Below are positions 12,291 through 24,728 of a stretch of 64,000 nt of DNA, one piece after another (the first letter of the stretch is position 1; every line of letters begins with the position of its first letter). This DNA comes from Hsuehochloa calcarea. Taxonomy: Eukaryota > Streptophyta > Magnoliopsida > Poales > Poaceae. The position numbers and the translations under genes are program-made. The notes beneath the pieces were generated by a model. That model made no database searches and was not told the origin of the DNA. It worked only from the letters and a program-made list of their open reading frames with translations. The stretch spans positions 25,644,177 through 25,708,176 of the forward strand of contig CM070596.1 in NCBI GenBank assembly GCA_036346395.1. Direction: 5' to 3'.

Positions 12291-12539
12291 CAGATGATGA
12301 TCGCTCCTCCAATGATGCCGCTTCCTTCACTTTGGCGCCCAAGAGGGTACTATTGGCACCGCCTCCTTCGCACCGCTCAGGGTGCACGACCGCCTTACTC
12401 GCACCGCCACAAAGAGATTGTCGGCTCTCGCCGCCTTGCCGTTTCTTCGCCATGGCGCCACCGAGTGTACGCCATGCCTCTCGCAGAGTCCGCGGGTCGT
12501 CCCCGACGTGGTGACAGTACTTTGCTTGTGGATTCGCTT

Positions 12540-15500
12540 GATGCTTTAGTCCTTTTGATTCGAGGGCTACCTTTTCGCTTGTTTCGCGCGGCATTTGCTA
12601 GAAGAGCGAACTTGAGTATGCAATGGATTTCAATCGGTGTTGGTTAGTTCTCCGGGGTATTATTGCTAGTTCTACTGCTTGTCCCGGTGTTCTATTGTTA
12701 TTGATGGAGAGGGTTCACGCGAATTTGATAGTTATTCAAATGGAGCCGCTCGATGTTATCTTGGGTATGGATTGGTTGCACTCTTATCGAGCCGTGATAT
12801 CTTGTTTCAGAGAATGCTCTGCAGGCATCTCGCCCAGGAGACTTTGACTTTTCAGGAGTGCGCCCGCGCTCTCTTTCGATGTTGGTCTGACCGTTCCGGT
12901 CGCGGCAAAGGAAAATCGGACTTCTTTTAGCTCTTGCTGAGAAACCGAGTGTGGCTTCGCAGATTGAGGAGATTCCGGTGGTCAGTGATTATCCCGATGT
13001 GTTTCCTACCGAGCTTCCGGTTTGCCACCGCGCGAGACGTGGAGTTTCGTGATGATCTTGTTCCGGTACTCGCCCCATCTCGATGTTCCATATCGATTAG
13101 CACGCCCATTTCGTGACGAGTTGAAGAAGCAATTGGATGATTTGTTGGCTAAAGGTTTGATCAGCGTAGTGTATCGCCGTGGGAGCTCTGCTCTATTCAC
13201 AGAGAAGAAGGATGGGAGTTGGCGCATGTGTATTGATTATCGTGCGCTTAATGCAGTCACAATCAAGAATAAATATCCATTGCCCCGCATTGAGGACTTG
13301 TTTGATCGGTTGAATGGAGCTCAAGTGTTCTCCAAGATTGATCTCCAGTCAGGGTATAATCAAATCCGTGCGTGAGCAGATGTAGAGAAGATCGCTTTCT
13401 CCACCAGGTATGGGCATTATGAGTATAAAGTTATGTCCTTTGGATTGACTAATGCACCTGCCATTTTTATGGAGACCATGAACAACATGTTACACGAGTA
13501 TCTAGATGATTTCGTGGTGGTGTTTATCGATGATATTCTTATCTATTCCAAGACCAATGAGGATCATGAGCGTCATTTGAGGCTGGTTTTAGATACTTTG
13601 AGAGAGCACAAGTTTTATGCTGTTGAAGAAGTGTGAGTTCGGATTTCGTATGGGTTTTCTGGTCATGTGATTAACCCTCGTGGTATTGCCGTTGATCCTA
13701 GTAAGGTCTCCACAAAGGGTGGATTGGAAGAGGCCGACTAGTGTGAAGGAGGTGAGGAGTTTCGGTTTGGCCGGATATTATCGGCGCTTTGTGCAGATTT
13801 CTATCATTGCTGCCGATGTCTCACCTACTCGTAAAGGTGTGAGATTCCAGTGGACCGATGAGTGTGAGCTAGCCGTGATTTTGAAGGACAAAGTTGGTGA
13901 CCTCTCCTATTCTCACTCTTCCCGAGCCGGAAAGCGGTTCACGCCTTTTCAGATGCCTCGAGTGGGTCTTGGCCGTGTTCTCATGCAAGACGGTAAGGTG
14001 ATTGCTTATGCGCCGAGGCGCTTAAAGAAGCACGAGCGCACTATCCCACTCATGATTTGGAGTTGGTCGCAGCTTGTTTTTGCTCTCAAGATTTGGAGGC
14101 ATTATCTATAATGGCGAGCCTTGTGATATTTTCACGCATCACAAGAGTCTCAAATATATCTTCACCGTAAGGATCTGAATTTGAGGCAAAGGAGGTGGTT
14201 GGAGTTGATCAAGGATTATGATCTTACTATTCAGTATCATCCAGGCAAGGCCAATGTTGTTGCAGATGCTCTTAGTCGCAAGGCGACTCCTGCTACACTA
14301 GATTGCCTCATTGCTGATTTCGATCGCATGGGTATATCCTTTTGTTATGCAGGCACATCACATGTTGAGACTCAGTTGATTCTTGAGTCAGCTATTCCGC
14401 ACTGCAAAGGGAAGCACAACAGAGTGACCGGCTACTACAGGAGGTTAGGAAGCGTCTGGATGAGGGCAAAGAGAGTGCTTTTAGTATGGACGATTCTGGT
14501 ACTTTGAGGTTTAAAGGCCGCCTTTGCGTGCCACAAAAGGCGGAGGTCAAGGATGATATCTTGAGGGAGGCACATCGCACTGCATAATCGCTCATCCCGG
14601 TGAGACTAAGATGTATCGAGATTTGAAACAGAATTTTTGGTGGAAAAGAATGAAGGTGGACATTGCTAATTATGTGGCTTCTTGTGGTGTTTGTCGCCAA
14701 GTGAAAGCCGAGCACAAGCGCCCCGCAGGTTGTTGCACCTTTGGAGGTACCCCAAAGGGCCTTGGGACGATATCTCTATGGACTTTGTGGTGGCGCTACT
14801 GCTCGTCACGAGAGGAAGGATGCAGCTTGGGTAGTGGTAGATCGATTCAAAGAAGTCTCACAAGACTTCATTCCTATTCGCACAACAAATTCAGCGAGTG
14901 ATCTAGCTCCTATATATGTGCGTGAGATAGTGAGACTGCATGGTGTGCCAAAGACCATCATTTCTGACAGGGACGCGAAATTTGTCTCCAAGTTCTGGGA
15001 AAGTCTACAGAGTGCATTGGGCACACACTCGCCTTTAGTACAAATAAGCCACCCATTGCATGATGGGCAACAGAGCGGACTATTCAGACTTTGGAGGATA
15101 TGTTGCGATCTTATGCTCTATCTTGAAGGGTAGTTGGGAGGACCAATTGCCACTTGCGAGTTTGCTTATAATAATAGTTACCATTCCAAGATTAGAGCCG
15201 CGCCATTTGAGGTTCTCTATGGGCGGAAGTGCAGATCGCCACCGTGTTGGGATGCAGCTTGGAGAGAAGGCGCTTTGGGTCCGGACCGATTCAAGACCGT
15301 TGAGCGTGTGGCCATGGTGAGGCGTAATTTGTTGGCGGCTGAGTAGACGAAAAAGTTATGCCGATTTGAGGAGGCGTGACTTGGAGTTTGCGTGGGTGAC
15401 CAGTGCTCTTGAGAGTGTCTCCCACTAAAGGTATTGTTCGGTTTGGTACCAAAGGGAAGCTTAGCCCGAGGTACGCTGGACCGCTCCCGATTATTGCAAG

Positions 15501-15810
15501 AATTGGGAAGTTAGCTTACCGCGTGGACTGCCGAGTCCATGCGTGGAGTTCATAATGTGTTCCACGCCTCGATGCCGAAAGTTTTTGAGAGATCCAGAGC
15601 ATAAGATTTCATTAGAGCCGCTGACTATTGAGCAAGACCTCACAGCTTGAGTCGCGTCCGCCAGCATTCGAGAGAGGTCGAGCGAGGCCGAGGCACAAGA
15701 CGCTGGTATATGTCAAGGTGCCGTGGACGATCACCGAGAGAGAGGCGACTTGGGAGTTGGAGTCTCAAGATGCGCGAGCAATACCCTGAGTTGTTCACGC
15801 TGTATGTGTT
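12540..15810 (+). pseudogene. Tekay pol (PR-RT-RNaseH-INT-chromodomain), frameshifted
   Basis: The protease end is DVILGMDWLHSYRAVISC near 12750. RT runs about 13020-13640 with EKKDGSWRMCIDYRALN, KIDLQSGYNQI and the catalytic FIDD at 13523-13534; a TGA falls at about 13373. RNase H keeps its DAS codons at about 13952 but out of frame with its neighbours. Integrase follows: WWKRMKVDIANYVASCGVC (about 14640-14695) holds the zinc-finger cysteines, and ISDRDAKFVSKFW (about 14960) the second catalytic Asp. The integrase end is RFGTKGKLSPRYAGPL near 15450. The last stretch, with ATWELES-type residues near 15750, is the chromodomain that guides insertion to heterochromatin. There are many 1-3 base indels. 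Confidence 0.8.
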
Positions 15811-15883
15811 GTTTAATTGTTTAATTTCAAAGAAGGAGTTTTTATTTGAGTAGAACGCGATTAGAATTCGGGCCGAATTCGCT

Positions 15884-15895
15884 AAGGGGGTAGAA
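15884..15895 (+). promoter_or_regulatory. Polypurine tract of the Tekay element
   Basis: AAGGGGGTAGAA abuts the 3' LTR start TGTAATAC and would prime plus-strand synthesis. Confidence 0.8.
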
Positions 15896-18377
15896 TGTAA
15901 TACTCAAAATAAATAGATATTATTAATCGCGCCTTATATTTGAGAGTAATTAATTAAATAGTAGCAATAATTAATTAATTAATAACCTCTTAAGGGTCAG
16001 CAATTAAATAAAATAGTACAAATAAAAATAGAATTTTCGGAATTTTTTTCTGAGCTATATAAATAGTGGTGGAATTATTTTAGAAACCCTAGCTCTTTTC
16101 TTTTTTTTCCACCCCACCAAGGCCATTCATTTTTTTTCTCACGATCACGATCCTTGCATGCTACACGAAGCTTCAAATTACCTCCAATTTTCGCTGGCCA
16201 AGGCTGCTGCCGCTGGTGATTTTCCAGCCGAGTGCCTCCTGCGCGTGTTGGCTCATTGCTCATTGCTTTGTTGCGGCGCAGCTGCCTCCTCGCGCGAGAC
16301 CGCTCATTGCCGATTCTGCTGAGAGCCCTCGCCGCCGCCGCCCCTCCCGCGTGTGTTTATCGCGGCCGCTTTACGCCGCTAGGATTGCCGCCCCGGCTGG
16401 CCACGCCGCCTCCGCCTGTATGTATCGCGTGAAGACGCTTGCTGTTTGGCCGCCGAGGGAGAATAAATTTTGGGAGGTTCGCTCGTGTCCTTTTGTTTTT
16501 CAGCTGCTAATGCTAGTTCCATTAATTAATTAAGAGGGCTGCGATTAGTGTTTGATTAAATTTTAGTGCACTGCTGGGAATTGATCTTTTGGAAACTGCA
16601 TGTATTTGTTGATATTAGTAGTTAGTTTTGACTCGTAGCCATGTATGCAAGCAACAACTAGTAGTAGTAATTAATCTGATACTGAAATCGGTTGGTACTA
16701 GTGATTTGTTTTTCTTGGCGTAGCTAAGTATACATGCAGCAATTAGAGTTTATCATCAAGATTAATTAGAGAAGCGGATTTATAGATCCGTATGCCGCTC
16801 GTTTAAAACAAGTTATTCGGTATCTTAATGGCGAATCTTGGAAATATCATCTACTAGTTAATCGTAGATAATTTTGATATCTTTCTATAGCATGTTTAAA
16901 CGTGTCAATCGGACAAGTAGATTTCGAGATATGATTTTGAGAAGACCGCTGTTTTTGCGGTTGTCGCCTTTCGGCGCTGTTTTGGTAGACTGTAGATTAA
17001 AAATAGTAAATAGCTTAATTAGAGTTTTTGATCTACATGAAAGTTGTAGATAATTGTCCAATGGTTCTGTAGGATCTGAGAACGCGTATTTTGGTTGAGT
17101 AAAACAAAAGTTATGAATTTAGGAAGACCTGCTGTTCCGAAGCGGACAGATCGGCTTTCTGAGCTAAATACGGAGGGTTAGATGATTTAATTAGAAGTCT
17201 TCATAATCTAAGAAAATGTGGATAATTTTATGAAGAATCCAGAATGGGGTGCTTTGTGGTGATCGGACTTTTGAGTCAAAAGTTACGCTCTTTTTAGTAA
17301 CCGGTCAGCTATAGGTAACTAGTCGGTACCGGCGTAACGTGTGATATTTGGGGACGTGTAGGGGCGTTGTATATTGATCGTTATTCTTATGATGCTGTAA
17401 TTTGTATTGAAGTTGGTGTATTTAATATAGGAGAGGCGTCGTGCTTGTTGCCGTCTTCTAATCAAATCGTAAGGCCGCAACTAGTAAAGGCAAGTGCATG
17501 GTAGACAAATGATCAATGATCGATCATCGCTTTTTTATCTTCTATTACCATTATTGTTGTGCTTTTATTGTGTTTAATTGCAAACAAATAATTGGTATGT
17601 TTATATCGTTGTTGACAAGCATGATGAAAAGTTGGATTTGATGTTTATGATGGAGTTTGCATATTCATACATAAGCATCATTGCATATGAGCAGGTGATC
17701 ATGAATGATCACAACTCCACGGGAGTGGAGGAGGTCCCCGATCCTTTTGGAGGAACGGGCTTGAGAGTGAATGTTGTCGCGAGCATTCACTCATGCTATA
17801 CCGGTATACGCGAAAGAAGTGCATGTGGACATATAGATTAGAGTTGCATTGATATTTGAGATTGATGAATGAGAATGTTAATAGAAGTGCATATGATGAT
17901 AATGAAGTTATTGAATGCTGTTGATTTATTATTGTTCGTTGTTTATGGATGTGTTTGCTGAGTCGTGGACTCACCCTTGCTCTACTGTTGTTTTTAGGTG
18001 ATCTTCGAGGATGCCGTAATTGAGAGCGAGTAGAGCACATGGACATCACATGATCATTCGCCATGATAATCATTCATTCAGTATTGGTTTACACATGGAC
18101 ATGTTAGTTATTGAATAAAGTTTAGGACATCATTTGGACTAGACTATTCGCTTTATTAATTTGGATTCATTAGTTGCTACTACTTTGGATTATTTACCTG
18201 GTTTTATTCCCCTTGCTTATTGATTATCGTTTGATCCATATTTATACATGCTAGTTGGTGATCCTTGGATATGATTATTGTTGTTCACTTGCTGAAATTT
18301 TATAGTGTGTCAATGATTATTAGTTTCGAGGGTAGTTTAGTGGCATTCCAGGCTCAGTGTTGGGCTGGGGTGTTACA
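15896..18377 (+). repeat. 3' LTR of the Tekay element
   Basis: 2482 bp and the partner of 8409-10891. The last ~1.9 kb is nearly identical between the two. The part at about 16140-16450 is much more different, with clustered substitutions and indels. The TATA box is at 16055-16066. Confidence 0.92.
16055..16066 (+). promoter_or_regulatory. LTR TATA box (3' copy)
   Basis: CTATATAAATAG, identical to the 5' LTR copy. It could drive read-out transcription into the copia tail to the right. Confidence 0.5.
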
Positions 18378-18382
18378 GAAGT

Positions 18383-19215
18383 TGACTAATGATCTAACTT
18401 AGTGACAAGATCCTGGACTAGGAGCCATCCACAAACTCATCCTAAGCTTCGACCAAAAGTTGATTAAAGGTATATCTTAGTAAAGAAGATCCTGGACTAG
18501 GAGCCATCCACAAACTCTTTCTAAGCTTCTACCGGGCGATAAATCTTGAGGTTCATGTCATTTCGACAAGCAAATCCCCATGAGATCGTCTGGTTCATCA
18601 AACTATCTCCAAGTTCATGTCATTTGACAAGCAGTCTCGTAAGAATAGTTTGGCACAATTTAAGCATAAGACAATCTTGATTTTCATTTTTCACAAGAGC
18701 ATTTCTAGAATCTCAAGAACACAAAAGCTCAAGTAATGGTCAATTTTCGATCAAAGAGTTAACAAAGCAATTCTGACAGGGCCAATGTCACAAGAGGAGC
18801 ACTAATTGCGCAACTCGCTAAAACATCCATAAATTGCAATTTTTTAGTTTGAGTTGTTTAAAAGATTCTTGCTCATATAGCAAAGACTTAGCTACACATG
18901 TAAAAGCATGATAATTCTAGCAAGTCAAAGAACTAGACATGACATTGAGCAAGAATTGAAATACAAAAGCTCTAAAGGGTAATAGGCAAAGCTTCATCAA
19001 TTTTTTTTAAAAAAAATAAGCAGAAAATCTTATATTACAATGCATCTTTTTGGATTTTTCATACCATTTCTTGTAACCATTTTTTGAAGTTTTCATATGA
19101 ATGCAATATGACACAATGAGATGCAATTAAAAAACCTAAAAACCTAAAAAGTTCGAAAAGATCACTAAGTTCAGAAAAAGAACAAGGAAAGATAAGAAAA
19201 AGATCAAGCTCCCCC
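18383..19215 (-). other. 3' non-coding tail of copia element (proximal part), with short direct repeats
   Basis: It holds two copies of a block containing GATCCTGGACTAGGAGCC and CATCCACAAACTC (about 18409 and 18489) and two of a block around GTTCATGTCATTT (about 18551 and 18613). No open frame was found. The interval lies between the copia RNase H stop and the split 3' tail. Confidence 0.6.
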
Positions 19216-20860
19216 TCAAACCAACCCATAAGGATAAATTACCCCTAACTCGCTTCTTAAAAAGGAAAATCTGGTTTGATCTAAAGGCTTTGTAAGAATA
19301 TCTGCCAATTGAGCTTCGGACTCTACGAAATGCATCACAATATCACCTTTTTCAACATGATCTTTAAGGAAGTGAAAGCGAATGTCTATGTGCTTAGTCC
19401 TAGAATGTTGCACTGGGTTTTTAGCAATATTAATAGCGTAAGTGTTATCACGTAAAAGAGGAACACTAGCAAAGTTTAACCCATAATCTTTCAAAGTAGA
19501 CGCTATCCACAAAATCAAGCTACAAAGAACTAGCAAGAGCCTACAAACTCCGCCTCAAGATGGATTGTGCAATGTAAGACCGCTTAGAAGACCAAGATAC
19601 AAGAGACGTGCCTAGAAAGTGACAGTGCTCGAGGTACTCTTCCTATCTAACCGACACCGCAAAATCGAATCAAAACCTCTAATGGACAAAGTCAAGAGCA
19701 GAATACCAAATGCCATATAAGAGGGTAGAGTGTAAATACCGAATATGCGCTTAACGGCTTGGCGATGGGAAGTTCTCGAGACGCTCAAATCTTGCACAAA
19801 GGCATACCGTGAAGTGAATGTCCGGCCTCGAGGCCGCCGATATGTATGGAGCCGATCATGTCATGCAGACTGCGTTGATCCACGACTTCTCCTTCCTCAT
19901 CCGATCCAAAACAATGGTTGCCATAGGAGTGGAAATTGGCTTGCGCCACCCATGTTGAAGCGCTTGAGTAGATCTTTAGTGTACTTCGTCTGATGGATGA
20001 AAGTTCCTTCCTTGCATTGCTTGATTTGAAGTCCCAAAAGTAATTAAGCTCTCCCATCATACTCATCTCAAATTCCTAGACATAGTGTCGTAAAAGTCGA
20101 AACAAGAGCATTGGAGGAACCACCAAAAATAATATCATCCACGTAAATTTGAGCAAGCAAGAAGTCATTTCCACGCCTAATAATAAATAGAGTTTTATCC
20201 ACTTTACCCATCTCAAAATTATTTTTAAGCAAGAAGGTCTTAAGTCTATCATACTGTGCTCTAGGGGCTTGTTTAAGACCATACAATGCTTTAGATAGCT
20301 TGAAAACACGATTTGGATATTTAGGATCCTCAAAACCAGGGGTTGCTTAACATACACTTCCTCATCTATGAAACCATTTAAAAGGCACTTTAACATCCAT
20401 CCGATATAATTTAAAACCTTTTGATGCAAAGAAATGCAAGGTAATGCGAATGGCTTCTAGTCTAGCAACAGAGCAAATGTCTCATCAAAATCTAACCCTC
20501 AACTTGGTCAAACCCCGAGCTACCAACTGCCTTATTTCTAACCACGTAACCATCCTCACCTTGTTTATTCTTAAACACCCAACGAGTTCCTATAACATTA
20601 TGACCACTAGGAGGTTCTACTAGGTTCCAAACTTTGTTTCTTTCAAAATTCTCTAACTCCTCATGCATGGCATTTACCCAAATAGAATCGATAAAGCATG
20701 TGATATATCGCGGGTTCAAAAGAAGCAACAAAAGCCGAATGAGAGTAGAGATTTGGATCATTATACCGAGCGAGTGACTCGCTCATGTAGGTTACCTATT
20801 ATCTGCTCCGAGGATGCCGTCTCAATGCGGCGGAGCGCCGGGTGAGATGTCGCTTTCTTC
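19216..20860 (-). pseudogene. Copia reverse transcriptase and RNase H, frameshifted
   Basis: On the minus strand RT begins near 20770. It shows WNLVEPPSGHNVIGTRWVFK (about 20575-20640), MYGLKQAPRAQYDRLK (about 20245-20290) and the catalytic QIYVDDIIFGG (about 20115-20150). RNase H ends with SRTKHIDIRFHFLKDHV, then ADILTKPLDQTRF at about 19250-19290, the standard end of plant Ty1/copia pol. The stop is at 19216. Frameshifts separate nearly every block. The enzyme would copy element RNA into DNA. Confidence 0.85.
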
Positions 20861-22300
20861 GACCTCCGCAGTATCTTGATGATGATGATGCAAAGAGGAG
20901 CCTCAATCAAGGTGAAGTAGACGTGCGGTGTTCTTGTATCAATATGGGCGCCTCAAAGAAGCAGATGAGGGAATGACATTTGCTTCGTCCCTCATCTTCC
21001 TCCACAAAAATGCTCTCTGTCACCAGAAATCATCTCAGAGTAATTGATCTAGCTCTGTGGCTAGTCTCATCAAAAGTGACATTACAAGTCTCCGAATAAT
21101 GTTAGTCTCAGATTAAAACTCGAAACCCCTCGAATGAGCAGATAACCTGTAAATACCCCATCAAAAGTTCTTGATTCAAATTTATCTAAATTGCCTGCCT
21201 TAAGGATAAAACATTTTGATCCAAAACTCAAAAGTGCTAAACAGAGGGTTTTCTACCAAAACGAAGCTCATAAGGAGTCTTGCCTAAAGAGGGTCTCAAA
21301 AGACACGATTTGCAATATGGCAAGCAAGAGCAATAGCTTCGCCTAAAATCTCCTGGTGTTATACTCATCTAGCATCGCCCTAGCCATTTCGACTAAGGTC
21401 CTATTCTTCCTTTCCACCACGCCATTTTGTTGAGGGACGTGTGGAGAGGAGAACGATGCTCAATACCACGCCAAGACAAAAAGAAGCAAAAGAGGTATTT
21501 TTGAACTCCGTGCCATTATCACTGCGAATTGCTCTCAAAGCACCAGGAAGCTCAGAAGCCAAACGAAGAACAAGGTCATGAAAATAACCAAAGGCTTCAT
21601 CTTTTGAATTAAGAAAGAACACCTAAGTATATCTAGAAAGATCATCGACTATGACAAGAATATACCATTTTCCACCGATCGACCGGACTCTAGCAGACCA
21701 ACAAGATCCATATGAAGCAACCGTCCCGTCCGGCTACCATAACCATAGTCACGTATGGGTGTGAGATAAAGAACTTGTTTGCCATGCCTACTGTGGTGCA
21801 CATACAAAGATCCTTGATGACTTTGAGTTTGGGCAAACCTCTCATGAGATCAAGGTTGCTAACTCGCCGATGATCAAAACCAATGTGCCCCAAACGTCGA
21901 TGCCAAAGCCGTAAATCAAGAAGATGTAAGCAAACATTTAAGAGATCCAAAGAAGAGATTCCAAAAGTCACCCAAAATTCTACCAACTCTAGAGATTCCA
22001 AACACAAGCTCACCAAGAGAATCAAGCACACGACAAGCATTTTTCTTAAAAATACCTCATAACCATCATCAAGAAGTCGAGAAATGTAAAGAAGATTATA
22101 CCTAAGCTTGTCCATAAGAGCGACATCTTTAGAATGAATTTGTTGTTTACCCTAATTGATCCTGCCTTCAATTCGCCCTTGTGTATCATCTCCAAAGGTG
22201 ATGAAGTCATCACCGTTGCTCGCGTGAAAGAGGTGAACCATTTTGAGTTCCGGTCATGTGGCGTGAACATCCGAGTCAACGAACCACGTGTTCTTCCCTT
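20861..22300 (-). pseudogene. Copia protease end and integrase, frameshifted
   Basis: Minus strand, from right to left. A protease-linked segment (KWFTSFTRA near 22240, FGDDT-type block near 22190) is followed by MDKLRYNLLYISRLLDDGYEV (about 22050-22115). Next is the GAG_pre-integrase block LWHRRLGHIGFDHRRVSNL (about 21860-21915). The integrase core follows, with RSDNGTEFKN at about 21495-21525, and then the conserved GKTPYELRFG-like region near 21260. Stops and shifts occur throughout. This gene order (integrase before RT) is diagnostic of Ty1/copia. Confidence 0.8.
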
Positions 22301-24671
22301 TCCGCAGTAATCCTAAAAATCAAGGAGCAAGAACGATGTGTCTCAATATCGGGATTAGATAAACAAGATTTAGGAATCCAAAGATCGAGACACACGTCTC
22401 GCAAGGAGTATACAAACCGTAAGTACTATCCTTGATTTCATTTAACATTCTGTTATGAGCAATGTTTAAATTAAAATGAGACTTGAATCGTCCATGGGCG
22501 GTCCGACCGCTTTGTCTCAAGCGGTCGACCGGTGACTACTCAAATGGTCGACCGCCAAATCGATACACATTAGAATTAGGATGTCTAGAAACATAATGAT
22601 TTTTATGAGATAAAAATCCTAATCCGTGTTTATTCTTTTCAAGTGTTACCATGTCTCATAGAAGCTCTAGGTTGCATGAATGAAATTCTATCAAAATTTT
22701 TCCTATCATTTTTCAACCTACGCCAACAAAGATTCAATCAAATGTCCATTTTTTGCAATAAGTGCAATGGTACTTGGTACCACTAGAAGACGCACCATTT
22801 GAATTAATACAAGATTGGGCAAAACTCGCAGATTTAAAAGATGTTTTTACAAAGTTGGGTTTTGAATTCAATTAAACCTTTTCCAAGACTTGAATGACTT
22901 TTGGGTTTGAATTGTCTTGAAAAGAATTGAATCCTAACCCTTGCTTCTTATAAGGAGTTTTAGACTTGTCAAGAATCATGTTTAATTGTTTCTTACCTTT
23001 AGAAAATTTTTCTAATGTATCATGAAGGTAAGCATTTTCTTTCTCAAGTTAACACAAGAATCACAAGTTTTATCCATAGATTTTTCCTTATACAAAGCAA
23101 TTTCAAGCTTAAGAGTGGAACATGAAGCACAAGTAGTATTTTCAATATTGTCCTTAAGCTTAGCATATTTGACTCTAGCAACTTCTAAGATATCTTTGAT
23201 TTCACGCTCTTTTCTAAGCATGAAGTGCAAGGGCTAGAATCAAAACATCAAAAGCAATCAATTTACTAGATTCTAAACATTTTTCACAAGGAGCACTTTT
23301 AATTTCATTTAGTTCAGATTTAGCATTCTCAAGTTGTTGTACACAAATATTATGAGCAGATTGTAACTTGGTAATTTCGAATGCATAGCATGACAAGATA
23401 AACATTCATCAGTTCAAGAGTCTTAGCAGCTTTAAGCTCTACTTTCGGTTTGCTAATTTTTGACTCTAATTTCTTATTTTTGTCATAACAAATTCAAGCG
23501 CTTCATCTTGACTAAGCAATTGCTCAACTATAGAATCATATTTAGCGTAAAGCTCATCATAAGAAAAAGATACCTCATTATCATCAATGTCGTCCGTGTC
23601 ACCATGAAGCACATGCTAGTGAAGTCTTTGGCCTTCCCTATCTTTTACCTTGAGGGATCTCCTCCTCCTTGTCCTCCTCACTCCCAGATCCACATCGCTC
23701 AAGGATTGATCCTCAAAAGCGGCAAGGACCGGTGAGCACCTTCACAAGCTTATTTGCCTCATACCTTGATTTGTTGAAAGGAGGCTTTTTCCAAGTCGGC
23801 TTTCCTTCCTTATGATTGCTCTTACCTTTCAACTTGGGGCAATTTGTCTTGATATGATTGAGCTCACCACATTCATAGCATGTTACCGACCACCTCTCTT
23901 TTGTTTCTCACATTATTGTAGGCCCGTGAATTTCTTAGCTAGAAGAGCTAACTCTGTTCAGAATACTTTCAAGCTCCTCTTCATGAATAGCGATAAACAA
24001 GCAAATGAAAATCCGTAAGAAGATTCACAAGAGTCATCAAAAGCCTTTTGAGAGGATCTGCTACCAAAGCTAAATTATCTTTCTTAGGATGATCAACTCT
24101 TTTAATTTCATGAGTCTTGAGTTTACTATAAAGCAATTCTAAAGTAAGATTTGAAAGATCAACATTTTCTTCTATAGCAAGAGCTTTCATCTCCCACTCC
24201 TTGGTGTTGATTGCAACCAAGAGATGGGTGGCATTTTCAGATTGAGAATATTCAATATCAACACTTTCATTTGATTAATTACTTTATTAAAGCGATCGAA
24301 AATGTCATCGATGCTCTCTCCAGACGCATCTCAAATTTATTGTACTCACGCTTGTAAACAGCTTATGCACCTTTTTGATTTGGGACGAACCTCATGATAT
24401 GTTTCGAGAGTGTTCCAAATTTCATGTGCGCTTGAAAGATTGCAAATTCTATCATATTCTTGTCTACCAAGTGCACCATATAAAAGATTCTTAGCCTTAT
24501 TGTTGTTAGCCAAAAGAATTGCGTAGCGTGTAGCAATTTTAGGAATAACCAATGGGCTCTAACAACATCCCAAATAGCTTGTCCTCGCTCAAGAAAGACG
24601 CGCATACGATTCTTCCAATAGGCATAGTCGTGCCCATCGAAGATATGCGGTTTAGTAGAAAACTTATCCAT
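22301..24671 (-). pseudogene. Copia gag, long SIRE-type, frameshifted
   Basis: The start is the ATG at 24671, giving MDKFSTKPHIFDGHDYAYWK and then WKNRMRVFLE, the classic copia gag N-terminus. The zinc knuckle CYECGELNHIKTNC (CX2CX4HX4C) is at 23839-23880. Beyond it lies an extended region with CxxC pairs (CEKC, CASC, CDSC) and heptad-like charged helices at about 23010-23400. A second knuckle-like CTYC motif lies near 22770. That long tail after the first knuckle is typical of SIRE/Maximus gag. Multiple frameshifts mean no full product. Confidence 0.8.
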
Positions 24672-24714
24672 CGCCAAAGTTCGGTGACCGGTTAAGATCA
24701 AGATTGAACTAACC

Positions 24715-24726
24715 GGCTCGATACCA
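24715..24726 (-). promoter_or_regulatory. Primer binding site of copia element (one base missing)
   Basis: On the minus strand, two bases after the 5' LTR, the sequence reads TGGTATCGAGCC. Compared with the standard TGGTATCAGAGC one A is absent. Confidence 0.75.
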
Positions 24727-24728
24727 CT

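Larger units (their letters stand above)
8409..18377 (+). mobile_element. Tekay-type Ty3/gypsy chromovirus, complete with TSD
   Basis: LTRs 8409-10891 and 15896-18377 both run TGTAATAC to TGTTACA and enclose gag and pol in the Ty3 order PR-RT-RNaseH-INT-chromodomain. The target duplication GAAGT is perfect (8404-8408 and 18378-18382). The element is 9969 bp. The long LTRs and the C-terminal chromodomain place it in the Tekay/Del clade of chromoviruses. It inserted into the 3' tail of the copia element and is therefore the youngest layer of this nest. Gag and pol carry many small indels and stops. Confidence 0.92.

Noticed and set aside
11029..12594. Long minus-strand ORFs (up to 240 codons) opposite Tekay gag
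   Set aside because: They are shadows of GC-rich gag codons on the plus strand, where basic N-terminus and zinc-knuckle motifs are found. No family signature on the minus strand.
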